This document shows, one piece after another, positions 7,575 through 16,344 of a DNA stretch of 64,000 bases; position 1 is the stretch's first letter; the number at the start of each line of letters is the position of its first letter. Under the pieces are notes generated by a model, which was not told the DNA's origin, ran no database searches, and saw only the letters and a list, made by a program, of their open reading frames with translations. The position numbers were made by a program, and so were the translations under genes. Source of the stretch: Novosphingobium aureum (GTDB taxonomy: Bacteria; Pseudomonadota; Alphaproteobacteria; Sphingomonadales; Sphingomonadaceae); the NCBI RefSeq assembly GCF_015865035.1, contig NZ_JADZGI010000001.1, positions 2,046,001-2,110,000 on the forward strand, given 5' to 3'.

Positions 7575-9662
7575 TCAGGCGGCCAGAGCAGCGTAGAGGA
7601 TCGCCGAATGCTTGAAGATGCGTAGCGGCTTGACCGGGTCGATGCGCTCGGTGACACCGATGTCGACGAGGATCTGTTCGGCCTCTTCGATGTAGCGCTC
7701 GTAATCGATATCTCCCGGCACCGCATTGCTGTCAGGCAGGGTCATCAACGGGCGACATCCATCTGTCTTCGGCACCTTTTTGAAGTTCCCGGTTGTCGGG
7801 TGCGGGTCCTTGTAAAAGATCGGTGATCCACCGTGGGCCCAGTAATAGCGCACGACCTTGCCGAGGAACTCGCAGTGCTCGGCAAGACCTTGGATGGGGG
7901 ATACCTCGGCGTCAGGCGGCAGGGCAGCCGGATCATGTGCCCAGACACCACCCCCCTTGACGTTGACCACGGTCACGAAGTCCCGCGCGTCGGCGCAACC
8001 TCGTATGTAGTCGGCGATAGGGACACCTTTGGTAAGATGCTCGACGACCGCATCGGCGCAAACGACGGCGTTGGGGTTCTTCGTGAGCTGGCCGCGGATG
8101 TCGCCTTCGCGCCACGGGTTCGACAAGGTTCCCTTGCGCTTGACCTTACCGCTCGATGTCACCGCGATGTAGGTGTTGACGGACTGGTTGTAGAGTGCGT
8201 CGTATTCGACCGCCTCGAGCATGAACCCCGTGTCCCGCTCCCAGGTCTCGATCACGTCCTTGATGTGCCCGGGCTTGAAGCGGTCCCCTTCCAGTCCTGA
8301 CCACATGCCACGTGCGAAGCGGATCACCACGCCGTCGGTATTCGCCGAAACGACCTGCATGCCGGCAGCGGTGATCCGGTCGATCAGCATCAGGATCGAC
8401 AACTGCCCCGTGAGGGTCGTGTAGATCATGAGGTGTGGCGCGTAGATCGTTGAATATGGGGACGAAGTCTTGCCGAAGACGCCGTTACCCACGATCTTTC
8501 GCCCTTCGACAGCCGCCTTGATGCGAGGCAGGTCATCCTTGGGGGTGTCGGGCGCCTTGAGCATGGGTTTGAGACGGTCGCGCTCTGCCTTGATCTCCGC
8601 ATAGATCTCGCAGAATGCCGGACCGATCGCTGGCGGGTACATGCGCGAATTGATGATGATTTGGGGATAGAAGCCGGTCACATCGACATCGACCATCGCG
8701 TGCTCGTCATCGGATCGGACACAGCGGTTGGATTCGGTCGAGTGCAGCCCCCCGATTCCCATGGCGAATTCGGTCCCGCCGATGGTGATCCTCAGCCCGT
8801 CAAGCCAGGGAGGCAGGTCGACCTTTCCATTGCCCTGGATGACGAAGTCGGTCTCCCCGAGCTGCTCGAGGATCGCTTTCAGTTCCGGGTTCTCGAAATC
8901 GAGAAACGCGGGCGGGGTGTAGCGAAATGTCGTGCCGGCCTTGACCTGCGGGCGCTGCGGCCATTCGCCTGTCTTCTGCTTCGCGACGCGCTTGATGATC
9001 CCTTCGCCGATCTGCGAGTCCGATTTGGACATGAAATCGGTACCGTATTCGCGGGTCAGCGCCGCACGCAGCTCCATCGGCTCCTTGAGCGCATAGAGCA
9101 GGCGCTCGGTCGCCTCGAGATCGTTCCCGCAATAGGCGGTCGTCACCTCCATTTGGTCGGCCGTGAGCTCGACCTCGGGGTGATACGGCAGATCCTGCAT
9201 GTGACGGCCATGGAGTCGTCCGTTGAGCGTTTTCAGCGAGGCAAACGCATTCGGCTGCGGCTCGATAAGATCCCAGTGATCGATCTCGCGCGGGATCGTG
9301 ATCTGAAGGAGGTCTCCGACTTCCCAGTATTTTACCCGACCTTCGATGATCTGGTTACAGGCGGTCTTGAGGTCCGCTATCGAGGCGCCCTGGATGAAGT
9401 AGATCATCAAGGGCATGTCGAAGCCGAGGCCGTTGAAGGTCACGATCCGGTGATTGCGCAGGATCTGGCGAGCTCGCGCACGCTTCGCGTCGTCGTCGGC
9501 CCGGTCGGTGCGTGCAGACATTTCGATGGCCACGACCTTGCCGTCGTAGAGCCGCTTGAAGGCGATGAGGAAATAGTTGCGGTACACCTCGATGTCCGCG
9601 ACCACGATCGGCTTTTCGCTGAACAGCGTGGACCCGCACAGAAGCTCGGATTTCACGCTCAT
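7575..9662 (-). CDS. family B DNA polymerase with 3'-5' exonuclease
   Basis: This 695-residue phage replicative polymerase shows all the expected motifs. Exo I is D23-I-E25, Exo II is N77-G...F-D82 and Exo III is Y177...D181. Polymerase motif A is D325-V-D-V-T-G-F-Y-P333, motif B is about K389...N393...G397, and motif C is N441-T-D-G444 in place of the usual DTDS. The catalytic aspartates are kept. It copies the phage genome with proofreading and sits in the middle of the leftward replication operon. It is shorter than cellular family B enzymes but normal for phages. Confidence 0.9.
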   Translation of the reverse strand: MSVKSELLCGSTLFSEKPIVVADIEVYRNYFLIAFKRLYDGKVVAIEMSARTDRADDDAKRARARQILRNHRIVTFNGLGFDMPLMIYFIQGASIADLKTACNQIIEGRVKYWEVGDLLQITIPREIDHWDLIEPQPNAFASLKTLNGRLHGRHMQDLPYHPEVELTADQMEVTTAYCGNDLEATERLLYALKEPMELRAALTREYGTDFMSKSDSQIGEGIIKRVAKQKTGEWPQRPQVKAGTTFRYTPPAFLDFENPELKAILEQLGETDFVIQGNGKVDLPPWLDGLRITIGGTEFAMGIGGLHSTESNRCVRSDDEHAMVDVDVTGFYPQIIINSRMYPPAIGPAFCEIYAEIKAERDRLKPMLKAPDTPKDDLPRIKAAVEGRKIVGNGVFGKTSSPYSTIYAPHLMIYTTLTGQLSILMLIDRITAAGMQVVSANTDGVVIRFARGMWSGLEGDRFKPGHIKDVIETWERDTGFMLEAVEYDALYNQSVNTYIAVTSSGKVKRKGTLSNPWREGDIRGQLTKNPNAVVCADAVVEHLTKGVPIADYIRGCADARDFVTVVNVKGGGVWAHDPAALPPDAEVSPIQGLAEHCEFLGKVVRYYWAHGGSPIFYKDPHPTTGNFKKVPKTDGCRPLMTLPDSNAVPGDIDYERYIEEAEQILVDIGVTERIDPVKPLRIFKHSAILYAALAA

Positions 9663-9738
9663 GCGATCACCACCTCGTAACGTGAACTGACGCGGACCGC
9701 ACCCCGGACACTTCCCGCCTTGCGCATATCGGAATTTC

Positions 9739-9753
9739 TCACCATTTGGTTGA
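9739..9753. promoter_or_regulatory. operator-like palindrome, site 3
   Basis: TCACC ATTTG GTTGA, in the gap between two co-directional replication genes where no separate promoter is obviously needed. Confidence 0.55.
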
Positions 9754-9761
9754 AACCCCCG

Positions 9762-9781
9762 GCAGCCCGAAAACTGCCGGG
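9762..9781 (-). terminator. hairpin between ssb-like and polymerase genes
   Basis: CCCGGCAG pairs with CTGCCGGG around a short loop just downstream of the DUF2815 gene. There is no strong T-run, so it may be an attenuator or an RNA-stabilising hairpin. Confidence 0.4.
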
Positions 9782-9791
9782 AGCATTTCGA

Positions 9792-10511
9792 TCAGTCGAA
9801 GTCGTCGTCCGACGAGCTTGATCCGGCCTTCGACGGGGCGTCGTCGTCATCGCCGAACCCGCCGTCTTCCAGCTCTTCGAAGTCGTCACCGCTGTCACCG
9901 CTGAAGTCGCGGCCGCCGCCGATGCGCTCGCCTTCTTCACGGCTACGGATCAGGTGGATCGCCGCGAAGATGCCGTTCCCGCCCTGCTTCTTCTCTTTCA
10001 CAGGGTAGAATTCGATCTTCACGTCGGCGCGCACACCCGAATAGACCAGGTCCGCAATCTGGCCACGCAGTTCGAAACCCTTCTTCGGGTTCCAGATCCA
10101 CTTCTTGGCTCGGCTCATGATCAGCGGGCGCTTGGGACGCTTCGACCCGCCCGGACCGTTGCAGGGCGTGATTGCGTAGTTGCCTTCGAAACCCTGGTAG
10201 ATTTCGCCAGTCTCTTGGTTGACGCACTTCTCGCCCTTCTTGAACGACACGCGATCGGGCTTGTTCTCGAGGATGCGCTTGTACATTTCCGGGTTTTCCC
10301 AACCCTCTTCGCCGGCAGCGCGCAAGGCAGCAATCACCTTGGCCTTGTTCTCGTCGAATTCGGGCGTGTCGCTCTCGAGGAGCGGGACACAGCTATGCTT
10401 GGGGACGCCGTCGTCGGCGGTCGCCTTTGCCTCGTCGATCGAATCCGCGAACATGATGCGGATATTCTTCAGGACGACGACGCGCAGATCGTTATCGGTT
10501 GCTTCGGTCAT
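9792..10511 (-). CDS. DUF2815-family single-strand DNA-binding-like protein
   Basis: A 239-residue protein with the hallmarks of the phage DUF2815/SSB-like group: an N-terminal strand region (LRVVVLKNIRIMFADS), a central basic-aromatic region (KKWIWNPKKGFELRGQIADLVYSG) and an acidic C-terminal tail ending SSSSDDDFD. Acidic tails of SSBs recruit partner enzymes. Here the tail also fits the motif shared by other proteins of this phage. ATG 10511 with an upstream ACGAGG was chosen over a TTG at 10532. The neighbouring nuclease and polymerase genes agree with a replication role. Confidence 0.75.
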   Translation of the reverse strand: MTEATDNDLRVVVLKNIRIMFADSIDEAKATADDGVPKHSCVPLLESDTPEFDENKAKVIAALRAAGEEGWENPEMYKRILENKPDRVSFKKGEKCVNQETGEIYQGFEGNYAITPCNGPGGSKRPKRPLIMSRAKKWIWNPKKGFELRGQIADLVYSGVRADVKIEFYPVKEKKQGGNGIFAAIHLIRSREEGERIGGGRDFSGDSGDDFEELEDGGFGDDDDAPSKAGSSSSDDDFD

Positions 10512-10528
10512 TCGGTTGCCTCGTGGTT

Positions 10529-11743
10529 TCAAAGGTCGTCGAAGTCGTCCGCATCGACCCGGACGACCGCGGGACGTGCGTCTTCCTCGGGGACCAGCGA
10601 GAAGCCGGATTCGCCGGGCTTAAAGAGCCCATCCAGTTTCTCCCGGTCATCCGGTGAAAGGTGTTTGCAGAGCTGCTTCACGGTCTTGAGCTTGCGCGTG
10701 AACGCGTTCTCGCCGAGGATCGGTTCGACGACCTCGGCCGCCGCTTTTTCGTCGATCCACTTGTCGCGCGACCCCTTGCGGCTATCCTCGACGACCTTCA
10801 GCCCACCTGCCGGCAGACCGTCTAGGGTGTCCTCCAGCGCAGCCTCGTCGAGCTGCTTGAACCAGTATTCGATCCCCTTGCGGTGGCGCAGCAGATAGGC
10901 TCGCTGCTCGGGGGAGAGGGAGGTCGCCAACAGGTCGGGCTCGCTGCCGCTATCGACCTGGGCATCCGACACCTGCAGCAGGTTAAGACGCCAGTTATCG
11001 AACGTCGCGCAACCACCTCGGGCCTTCTTGCGTCGGCACCAGATGCAGGCCGCCTCGGATGCAGTTCGCGGAAGATTGTCGAACGTTTCAGAGACTTCGA
11101 CGCAGCTCTTGATGTAGTTTCCGAGAACCTCAAGTTCATGCAAGTCGGTTCGCCAGAGGCCGCCACCACCCGGACACCGCGGCTGGTCGATACCGAGCAT
11201 GAAACGCGGCGGCTTGTCAGGAAACTGGTCGCGGATCATCTCCCATACACCCAGTGCATAGAGCACGAGTTGCTTGTTGCGCGCCGGGATGACTGGTACG
11301 CCGCGACCCCATTTCAGGTCGATGAGGATCACCCACCATTCGCCGTCGATCTGGGCAATCACGACGCGGTCAAGCGTGCCGAACTGACCGGCGCAGGTCC
11401 AACGCGCGATGTCGACGCGCTGCTCGCCGTAGAAGGTTCCTCCGAACGAGCGAATGAAGTCGATCCCGGGCTGCAGGAGAAACGCATCCTCCTCGGACCA
11501 TTCGAACGTGAAGCCTTCGACCGTCATGCGATGCCCGACGAAGTCCAGGGCATCCATGTCGAGACTGAAGCAGTTGTCACTGATCACGTGGGCAAAAGTG
11601 CCCTCCGCGGCCTGTTCGCTCGTATCGTCGGGCAACCCGTCGTTCGCAGCGACGTAGTCGAGGCAGCCGGTGTAGCCATCCGCGCGGGATGGGCCGTAAG
11701 GGCTGTGGGCGAGCTCGTCGCCGATGCGATCAGGATTGCTCAT
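10529..11743 (-). CDS. DUF2800-type PD-(D/E)XK nuclease
   Basis: This 404-residue protein resembles Cas4/AddB-like phage exonucleases. It has GTLDRV and IDLKWGRG (the Asp and D-x-K of the active site, about residues 120-145), then QLVLYALG. A cysteine group (C-x2-C and a later C in CIWCRRK...GGC, about 235-250) may bind an Fe-S cluster or zinc. It probably processes DNA ends for recombination next to the SSB-like protein. The C terminus is DADDFDDL, another copy of the shared tag. An intrinsic terminator lies just upstream, so this gene may start a sub-operon. Confidence 0.75.
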   Translation of the reverse strand: MSNPDRIGDELAHSPYGPSRADGYTGCLDYVAANDGLPDDTSEQAAEGTFAHVISDNCFSLDMDALDFVGHRMTVEGFTFEWSEEDAFLLQPGIDFIRSFGGTFYGEQRVDIARWTCAGQFGTLDRVVIAQIDGEWWVILIDLKWGRGVPVIPARNKQLVLYALGVWEMIRDQFPDKPPRFMLGIDQPRCPGGGGLWRTDLHELEVLGNYIKSCVEVSETFDNLPRTASEAACIWCRRKKARGGCATFDNWRLNLLQVSDAQVDSGSEPDLLATSLSPEQRAYLLRHRKGIEYWFKQLDEAALEDTLDGLPAGGLKVVEDSRKGSRDKWIDEKAAAEVVEPILGENAFTRKLKTVKQLCKHLSPDDREKLDGLFKPGESGFSLVPEEDARPAVVRVDADDFDDL

Positions 11744-11766
11744 TGGACCTCGGTCGAACGCAATCG

Positions 11767-11809
11767 AAAACGACCGCCCTGCCGGGTTGGGCGCTGGGCA
11801 GGGCGGTCG
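11767..11809 (-). terminator. intrinsic terminator
   Basis: CGACCGCCCTGCC pairs perfectly with GGCAGGGCGGTCG (stem 13, loop 13). On the minus strand it is followed by TTTT. It ends transcription from the 12454-11825 gene, or attenuates entry into the replication operon. Confidence 0.75.
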
Positions 11810-11824
11810 CTTCGGGGGAGAGGA

Positions 11825-12454
11825 TCAGTCGAAGTCGTCGTCGGAGGACGTTTCCGCATCGCCACCCTGGGCCGGGTCGCCGTCGAAGTCGTAATCGGCC
11901 TTGAAGTCGATCGCACTGACACCGAGGGCGCGCGCGCGTTCGACGAAGAAGATCGCCTGGCTCGCCGTCTCCGCGGACGTGACGAGCGCCGAGTAACCCT
12001 TGCCGCCGAAGTGCTGCGCCATACCCTTGAGCAGGTCGACACGCGCTTCGCGCTCTTCCTTGTCGTCGGTCTCGCCGGTCCAGTCTGCGATGAACTGCTT
12101 CATCTTGTCGACATCGGTTCCGATCTTCTTGGCAATCGCGGCAACCGGCGAGCTACTTGCTGCAGCGCCTGCATCGTCCGCCCCACGTGCCGTGGATGCA
12201 GCTTCGGCGGGTTTGTCCTTTTTTGCCTCGTTCGCCGGCTTGTCCTCGGCGGGCTTGTCCTCGGCGGGCTTGTCTTCGGCAGGCTTCGTGCGACTACGGC
12301 CACGGCCTCCGGAAGCCTTGGCGCCTTCCAGCTTCTCGATCGCGGTCTGCTGCCCTTCCACCACGCGCTCAAGAATGGCGGTGTTTGCTGCCAGTGCCGC
12401 CTCGAGCGCGGAGTTGCTCTTCAGCAGTTCTTCGATCTTCGATTCCAAACTCAT
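11825..12454 (-). CDS. hypothetical phage protein with coiled coil and PAEDK repeats
   Basis: A 209-residue protein and the first gene of the leftward early operon. Residues 3-45 form a heptad-like helix (SKIEELLKSNSALEAALAAN). A linker follows with three tandem AEDKP units (12-bp repeats near 12236-12280), then an Ala/Lys-rich region. A compact domain at about 120-190 contains MKQFIADW and DLLKGMAQHFGGKG. The C terminus SSDDDFD matches the shared acidic tag. I know similar genes beside DUF2815/DUF2800 pairs but no defined role. ATG 12454 was chosen; a longer reading frame lacks a better start. Confidence 0.6.
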   Translation of the reverse strand: MSLESKIEELLKSNSALEAALAANTAILERVVEGQQTAIEKLEGAKASGGRGRSRTKPAEDKPAEDKPAEDKPANEAKKDKPAEAASTARGADDAGAAASSSPVAAIAKKIGTDVDKMKQFIADWTGETDDKEEREARVDLLKGMAQHFGGKGYSALVTSAETASQAIFFVERARALGVSAIDFKADYDFDGDPAQGGDAETSSDDDFD

Positions 12455-12522
12455 CTCGTGGTCCTCTTTCGGCTGAAACTGTCGAGTCGATGGCCGCATA
12501 TAGCCACACCGCGAAACCTGTT

Positions 12523-12537
12523 TCAACCTTTTAGTGA
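12523..12537. promoter_or_regulatory. operator-like palindrome, site 4
   Basis: TCAAC CTTTT AGTGA, in the divergent gap between the leftward replication operon and the rightward HTH/primase genes. Confidence 0.6.
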
Positions 12538-12542
12538 TTTCT

Positions 12543-12557
12543 CCACTTTAGAGTTGA
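12543..12557. promoter_or_regulatory. weaker operator-like site next to site 4
   Basis: CCACT TTAGA GTTGA keeps a good right half and a poor left half. It lies 20 bp from site 4, as in other paired sites at divergent promoters. Confidence 0.35.
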
Positions 12558-12606
12558 TTTGAATCAGAGGGAGGCATAGGTTGCGAGCGAGACAAGGAGC
12601 TTCTTG

Positions 12607-12909
12607 ATGACAGTGATGACCCGTGTACCGGGCCGCCCGGACTGGACTGCCGGCCCCCTCTACACCCTGCTCCTGGAGAGCCTTCCTGCCCATCTTACGC
12701 CCAGCGGAGTGCTTGACGTGCAAGGCCTCAAGTCTCTCGTCGGCAAGTCGCACGAAGCCATCTACAAGTGGCTGCGCCAGGGTAAGCTCAAACCCGCGAA
12801 TGCACGGATACTGATCGAAATCGCCAACAAACCCGCCAATGTCGAGGCGCTGCGGGCCGCCGGGCGGGAGCCGCCGAAGATCGAGGATTTCCTGCCCTAC
12901 TTCATCTGA
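12607..12909 (+). CDS. small HTH protein, Cro-like candidate
   Basis: A 100-residue protein with a predicted helix-turn-helix at about residues 38-75 (DVQGLKSLVGKSHEAIYKWL then KLKPANARILIEIA). ATG 12607 was chosen because AAGGAG lies eight bases upstream; the TTG just before it is less likely. It is the first rightward gene from the divergent promoter region that carries operator site 4. This is the usual place for a Cro or early regulator. It could compete with the 4924-5598 regulator for the same operators. Confidence 0.6.
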   Translation: MTVMTRVPGRPDWTAGPLYTLLLESLPAHLTPSGVLDVQGLKSLVGKSHEAIYKWLRQGKLKPANARILIEIANKPANVEALRAAGREPPKIEDFLPYFI

Positions 12910-12936
12910 TTCGACAGCTAGCGGCGGCAGGGGTTC

Positions 12937-15543
12937 ATGAGCGACAATTTCGACAATCGGGTAAAGGCCGCTGTCGCGCATCTGCGCCCGGCCGGTTTCG
13001 CGCTGCATTGGTTGCGCGCGCGCGACAAGGCACCCGTTCTGAAAGAGTGGTCTGAAAAGCCCGTTCTATCGGTCGACGCGCTGCTGGCTTCCCACCAGCC
13101 GCGCTACAACCTTGGTGTACGCCTCGGCAAGCCGTCCCAGCTTGGATGCGGAGGTTACCTCCACGTTCTCGATCTCGACATCCGCCTACCAGACCTTGCA
13201 GAAGAGGCATGGGACGCGTTCGAAACGCTGTTCCCCGATGTCGACCCCGACGATTTTCCGATGGTCCAATCGGGTTCAGGCGGGGAATCGCGCCACCTCT
13301 ACTTTGTCTCGCCTCGCCCCTTCTACTCGCGCAAGCTCGCCGTCTCGGAAGGCAAGCACAAGCGCTTCGACAAGCGTCAGGGGCGCGATGTCTGGTCCTA
13401 TGATTGGGAGATCGAGCTTTTCGGGACCGGAAAGCAGGTGGTCGTGCCGCCCAGCATCCACCCGATCAGCCGCGAGCCCTACGTCTGGCTCAACGAGCCG
13501 GACTTCGACAGCTTCGAACCGATCCCGTCGATCCCGGGTGCCATCATCGATGCGCTGAAGATCGCCGAAACTTCGACCTACGAATTCGAGACCCGCGAGC
13601 CGCTGTCGTTCAAATCCGGGCAGATGGAACGCGAACTCGATGCGCTTCCGATCGACCGGCTCGACGACTATCACGACTGGGTGACGCTCGGACAGGCGCT
13701 TCACCACCAGTTCGGGGGATCCGAGCGGGGTTTCGAGCTCTGGCTCGAGCATTCGCGGCGCTCGGACAAGTTCGATGGCGATATGCGCGCCATGAAGCGC
13801 AAGTGGCGAGGCTTCGGTAAGAACCGGCGCAAGCCGGTCACCATGGCCACGATTAGGGCATGGTTTCAGGAGGCCCGTCTCGAGCAGTACGTCTCGGATT
13901 TCGAAGACCTTGATGATTTCCAGGAAGGCGATAAGGCACCCGAAACGCCCGGGAAACCTGCTTCAAAGGGCGATTTCCGCGAAAGCGATGACGGCTTCGA
14001 CGACCTCGACGAGCCTGCAGACGATTTCGACGATCTCGTCACTGCCGCACCTACTCGCGCGAAGGCTGAAGACGACGATGATCTCTCCGCATTCGACCTC
14101 ACCGAGGAAGAGACTGCTGCGCAGGAAAAGCGCAAGGCAACGCTCGCGTGGATGTCGCTGCTCGCCACGACCAAGGACGGGGACGGTTTCGCGACGAACC
14201 TCCACAATGTCGAACTGATCGTGCGCAACGACGACCGCCTTGTCGGGTTGCCGGCACTCAACGAATTCACGCAGGAGACCGTGCAGCGCTCGGCGCCTGG
14301 TGCGAAACCCAAGAAGCGCGAAAACGCTGCCAAGCCGACGCGCCAGCTCGGCGGCCGCATCTGGGAAGTCGAGGATCCGCTCAACGGGTCGATCTGGTCA
14401 TCGGCGCGCGATTACGCGATCCGTTCGATCCTCGAGGCGCCCCAGACACAGGGCGGGTACGGCATCAAGGTGACCGATCGCGACCTCAAGGCGGCGACGG
14501 TGCTCGCGGCCTGGGACAACTCGTTCCACCCGGTGCGCGAATACCTCTCGGGTCTCGAATGGGACGGCGAAGCTCGCGTGGACACGCTCTTCATCGACTA
14601 CCTCGGCGTCGAGGACAATGCATACACGCGCTCGGTTGCGCGCTTGCTCATGGTAGCCGGCGTCGCCCGCGTCTACGAGCCAGGCTGCAAGTGGGACTAT
14701 GCAGTCATCCTCGAGGGTGCGCAGGGCAAGGGTAAATCGACGTTCATCCGTTATCTGGGTAAGCACTGGTTTTCCGAACTGGAAGGCGACTTCCATAACG
14801 GCAAGGAGCTGGTCGAGAAGATGCAGGGCTCATGGTTGCTCGAGATGCCCGAGCTGTCGGGCTTCAACCGGGCCGATGTGCGCTCGATCAAGGCCTTCAT
14901 CTCGCGCCAGGTCGACAAGGTGCGTCTGGCCTATGAAGCACGCGCCATGGAATTCCCGCGCCAGTGCGTCCTGATCGGATCGACCAATGATCGCGAGTAT
15001 CTCAAGGACGATACCGGCGGGCGCCGCTTCCTCCCGATCGAATGTAACGTCGACGCAATCGACAACCGTCGCCTCAAGCGCAACGTCGACCAGCTATGGG
15101 CCGAAGCCTACGCGATCTATACCGCGATGCGCGCCGAGGAAACCGATGGCGACCTGCCGCTCTACCTCACCGACGAGCTCGCCGCGGCCGAAGCCGCCCG
15201 GCTCCAGGAGATGCGCCGCGTCGAGAGCGCGGACGACGCGCTGGTCGGCAAGATCGCCGCATGGCTTGATCGTCCGATCGCCACGGGCGGCTTCGACGAC
15301 GAGGACGAAGGCGGTATCCGCAACGTCACCTGCCTTATCGAGCTCTGGGAAGGCATGGGCAACGACGCGCGCAGCTACGAACAGACCAAGGCCCAGGCGT
15401 TCGGTCGCGCGATGGCCCGTGTTCCCGGCTGGCGTTCGACCGGAAAGTCGCACAACTTCCCGGCGCCCTATGGCCGCCAGCGCTACTATGAGCGCATCGG
15501 ATCGCCTGGTCGCCTTCAGCCGATCGGCAAGCCTGAGACGTAA
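12937..15543 (+). CDS. bifunctional primase-polymerase / VapE-type helicase, 868 aa
   Basis: Residues 1-210 resemble Prim-Pol domains (HVLDLDIR near 76 supplies the metal-binding Asp pair; SGSGGESRHLYF; a GKQVVVPPSIHP strand). Residues about 225-310 match the PriCT-2 helical domain. A long acidic linker (about 325-390) holds three D-F-[DE]-x-L-like units. The C-terminal third is a virulence-associated-E-like SF3/AAA helicase with Walker A GAQGKGKST near 593-601, then IGSTND and GGRRFLPI. It should prime and unwind for the family B polymerase. It is the main rightward replication gene. Confidence 0.85.
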   Translation: MSDNFDNRVKAAVAHLRPAGFALHWLRARDKAPVLKEWSEKPVLSVDALLASHQPRYNLGVRLGKPSQLGCGGYLHVLDLDIRLPDLAEEAWDAFETLFPDVDPDDFPMVQSGSGGESRHLYFVSPRPFYSRKLAVSEGKHKRFDKRQGRDVWSYDWEIELFGTGKQVVVPPSIHPISREPYVWLNEPDFDSFEPIPSIPGAIIDALKIAETSTYEFETREPLSFKSGQMERELDALPIDRLDDYHDWVTLGQALHHQFGGSERGFELWLEHSRRSDKFDGDMRAMKRKWRGFGKNRRKPVTMATIRAWFQEARLEQYVSDFEDLDDFQEGDKAPETPGKPASKGDFRESDDGFDDLDEPADDFDDLVTAAPTRAKAEDDDDLSAFDLTEEETAAQEKRKATLAWMSLLATTKDGDGFATNLHNVELIVRNDDRLVGLPALNEFTQETVQRSAPGAKPKKRENAAKPTRQLGGRIWEVEDPLNGSIWSSARDYAIRSILEAPQTQGGYGIKVTDRDLKAATVLAAWDNSFHPVREYLSGLEWDGEARVDTLFIDYLGVEDNAYTRSVARLLMVAGVARVYEPGCKWDYAVILEGAQGKGKSTFIRYLGKHWFSELEGDFHNGKELVEKMQGSWLLEMPELSGFNRADVRSIKAFISRQVDKVRLAYEARAMEFPRQCVLIGSTNDREYLKDDTGGRRFLPIECNVDAIDNRRLKRNVDQLWAEAYAIYTAMRAEETDGDLPLYLTDELAAAEAARLQEMRRVESADDALVGKIAAWLDRPIATGGFDDEDEGGIRNVTCLIELWEGMGNDARSYEQTKAQAFGRAMARVPGWRSTGKSHNFPAPYGRQRYYERIGSPGRLQPIGKPET

Positions 15544-15547
15544 GAAA

Positions 15548-15572
15548 CCCCGGTCAGCGCGTGCTGCCGGGG
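15548..15572 (+). terminator. hairpin after the primase-helicase gene
   Basis: CCCCGG-T-CAGC pairs with GCTG-CCGGGG, a bulged stem just after the stop and ahead of convergent genes. There is no T-run. Confidence 0.4.
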
Positions 15573-15590
15573 CTGATTAGGGCTGGTATT

Positions 15591-15881
15591 TCAACGCGAA
15601 CCGAATCTCTTGCGATAGCGGCTAGCAATAAATTCGGCGGCGGCGGTTTCTCCTGCCTCCGGAACTCCCAGTATCTGATCTTTCTGGCCGTAGCACATTG
15701 CGTACCCGCCATCCTTATCACCTTCGGTGGAAAACGACATCGTCCCCGCAAAGTCACCATCTACGGTGACGTACACACGCCTGAAACCAGCAGTGTGAAC
15801 GCCATCATCCTCAAGCCACTCATTCTCGGCCAACGCCTCATCGCCGTAGATTTCGGCCGGGTTGTAATGGACCTTGATCAT
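15591..15881 (-). CDS. hypothetical protein, 96 aa
   Basis: Last gene of the leftward accessory cluster. The sequence is acidic and beta-rich (VHYNPAEIYGD, RRVYVTVDGDFAGTMSFS) with a basic C terminus (ASRYRKRFGSR). The stop of its neighbour overlaps its start by 4 bp, consistent with coupled translation. I see no known motif. Confidence 0.55.
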   Translation of the reverse strand: MIKVHYNPAEIYGDEALAENEWLEDDGVHTAGFRRVYVTVDGDFAGTMSFSTEGDKDGGYAMCYGQKDQILGVPEAGETAAAEFIASRYRKRFGSR

Positions 15882-16060
15882 GCCGGTCTCCTCTCATCCT
15901 GCCGAGGGGGTGGTGTATCCAGCAGGCGCCTAACCTCGTCCATTTGGACCAACAGCGCATTGATCGCAGGTAGAGATTCCCGATACACGCCGACAAAGAC
16001 AGGGTCTGCAAGATAGATGCGAATGTCCTGCGCCGCTTCGGCTAGAACGTCAGAAACCAT
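15878..16060 (-). CDS. hypothetical small protein, 60 aa
   Basis: The start at 16060 has a strong GGAGGAGTGAGAGG ribosome site. The upstream extension of the frame is an out-of-frame shadow of the next gene. The protein looks all-helical (MVSDVLAEAAQDIRIYLA, LLVQMDEVRRLL) with a polar Pro/Arg C terminus. It overlaps the following gene by 4 bp. Confidence 0.55.
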   Translation of the reverse strand: MVSDVLAEAAQDIRIYLADPVFVGVYRESLPAINALLVQMDEVRRLLDTPPPRQDERRPA

Positions 16061-16065
16061 TCCTC

Positions 16066-16344
16066 TCACTCCTCCTCTCGCGCGTAGCGTGCTGGCGAAT
16101 GGTAACTCGCCTCCGCGACCCATCCGCAGCCTGCGATCCAGTCGACCTTGCCTGCGTAGACCGCATCCTCGACATTCGGCCCTACCTCTGTCCGGTAACC
16201 CGGGCAATCGGTCGTAAGCGAGCCCTCGGCGCCGCCGCACCTGGTGCAGCAGGCAAGGCCACCGTGACACAGGGCGCACCCGTAGCACTCCGCGCGGCTG
16301 CAATGGGCCCAGTGGTGACCGGGGAAGGGGATGATCTCAGCCAT
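16066..16344 (-). CDS. Cys-rich putative zinc-binding phage protein, 92 aa
   Basis: The N-terminal half has nine Cys/His pairs of zinc-knuckle type: HWAHC, CYGCALCHGG, CCTRCGGAEGSL, then DCPG. This is a recurrent short phage protein pattern of unknown function. The C-terminal part (DAVYAGKVDWIAGCGW) is a helix plus an aromatic region. The start MAEIIPFPGHH was chosen because the longer frame runs into the neighbouring gene. It overlaps the upstream gene by 8 bp. Confidence 0.6.
   Translation of the reverse strand: MAEIIPFPGHHWAHCSRAECYGCALCHGGLACCTRCGGAEGSLTTDCPGYRTEVGPNVEDAVYAGKVDWIAGCGWVAEASYHSPARYAREEE

Noticed and set aside
8661..9680. Long plus-strand ORF antisense to the DNA polymerase
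   Set aside because: It is a codon-bias shadow of a GC-rich gene; it has no recognisable motif, and the polymerase on the other strand has a full motif set.
10883..12562. 559-codon plus-strand ORF over the DUF2800 and coiled-coil genes
   Set aside because: It covers the antisense of two motif-bearing genes and a terminator; the translation is low-complexity and biased.
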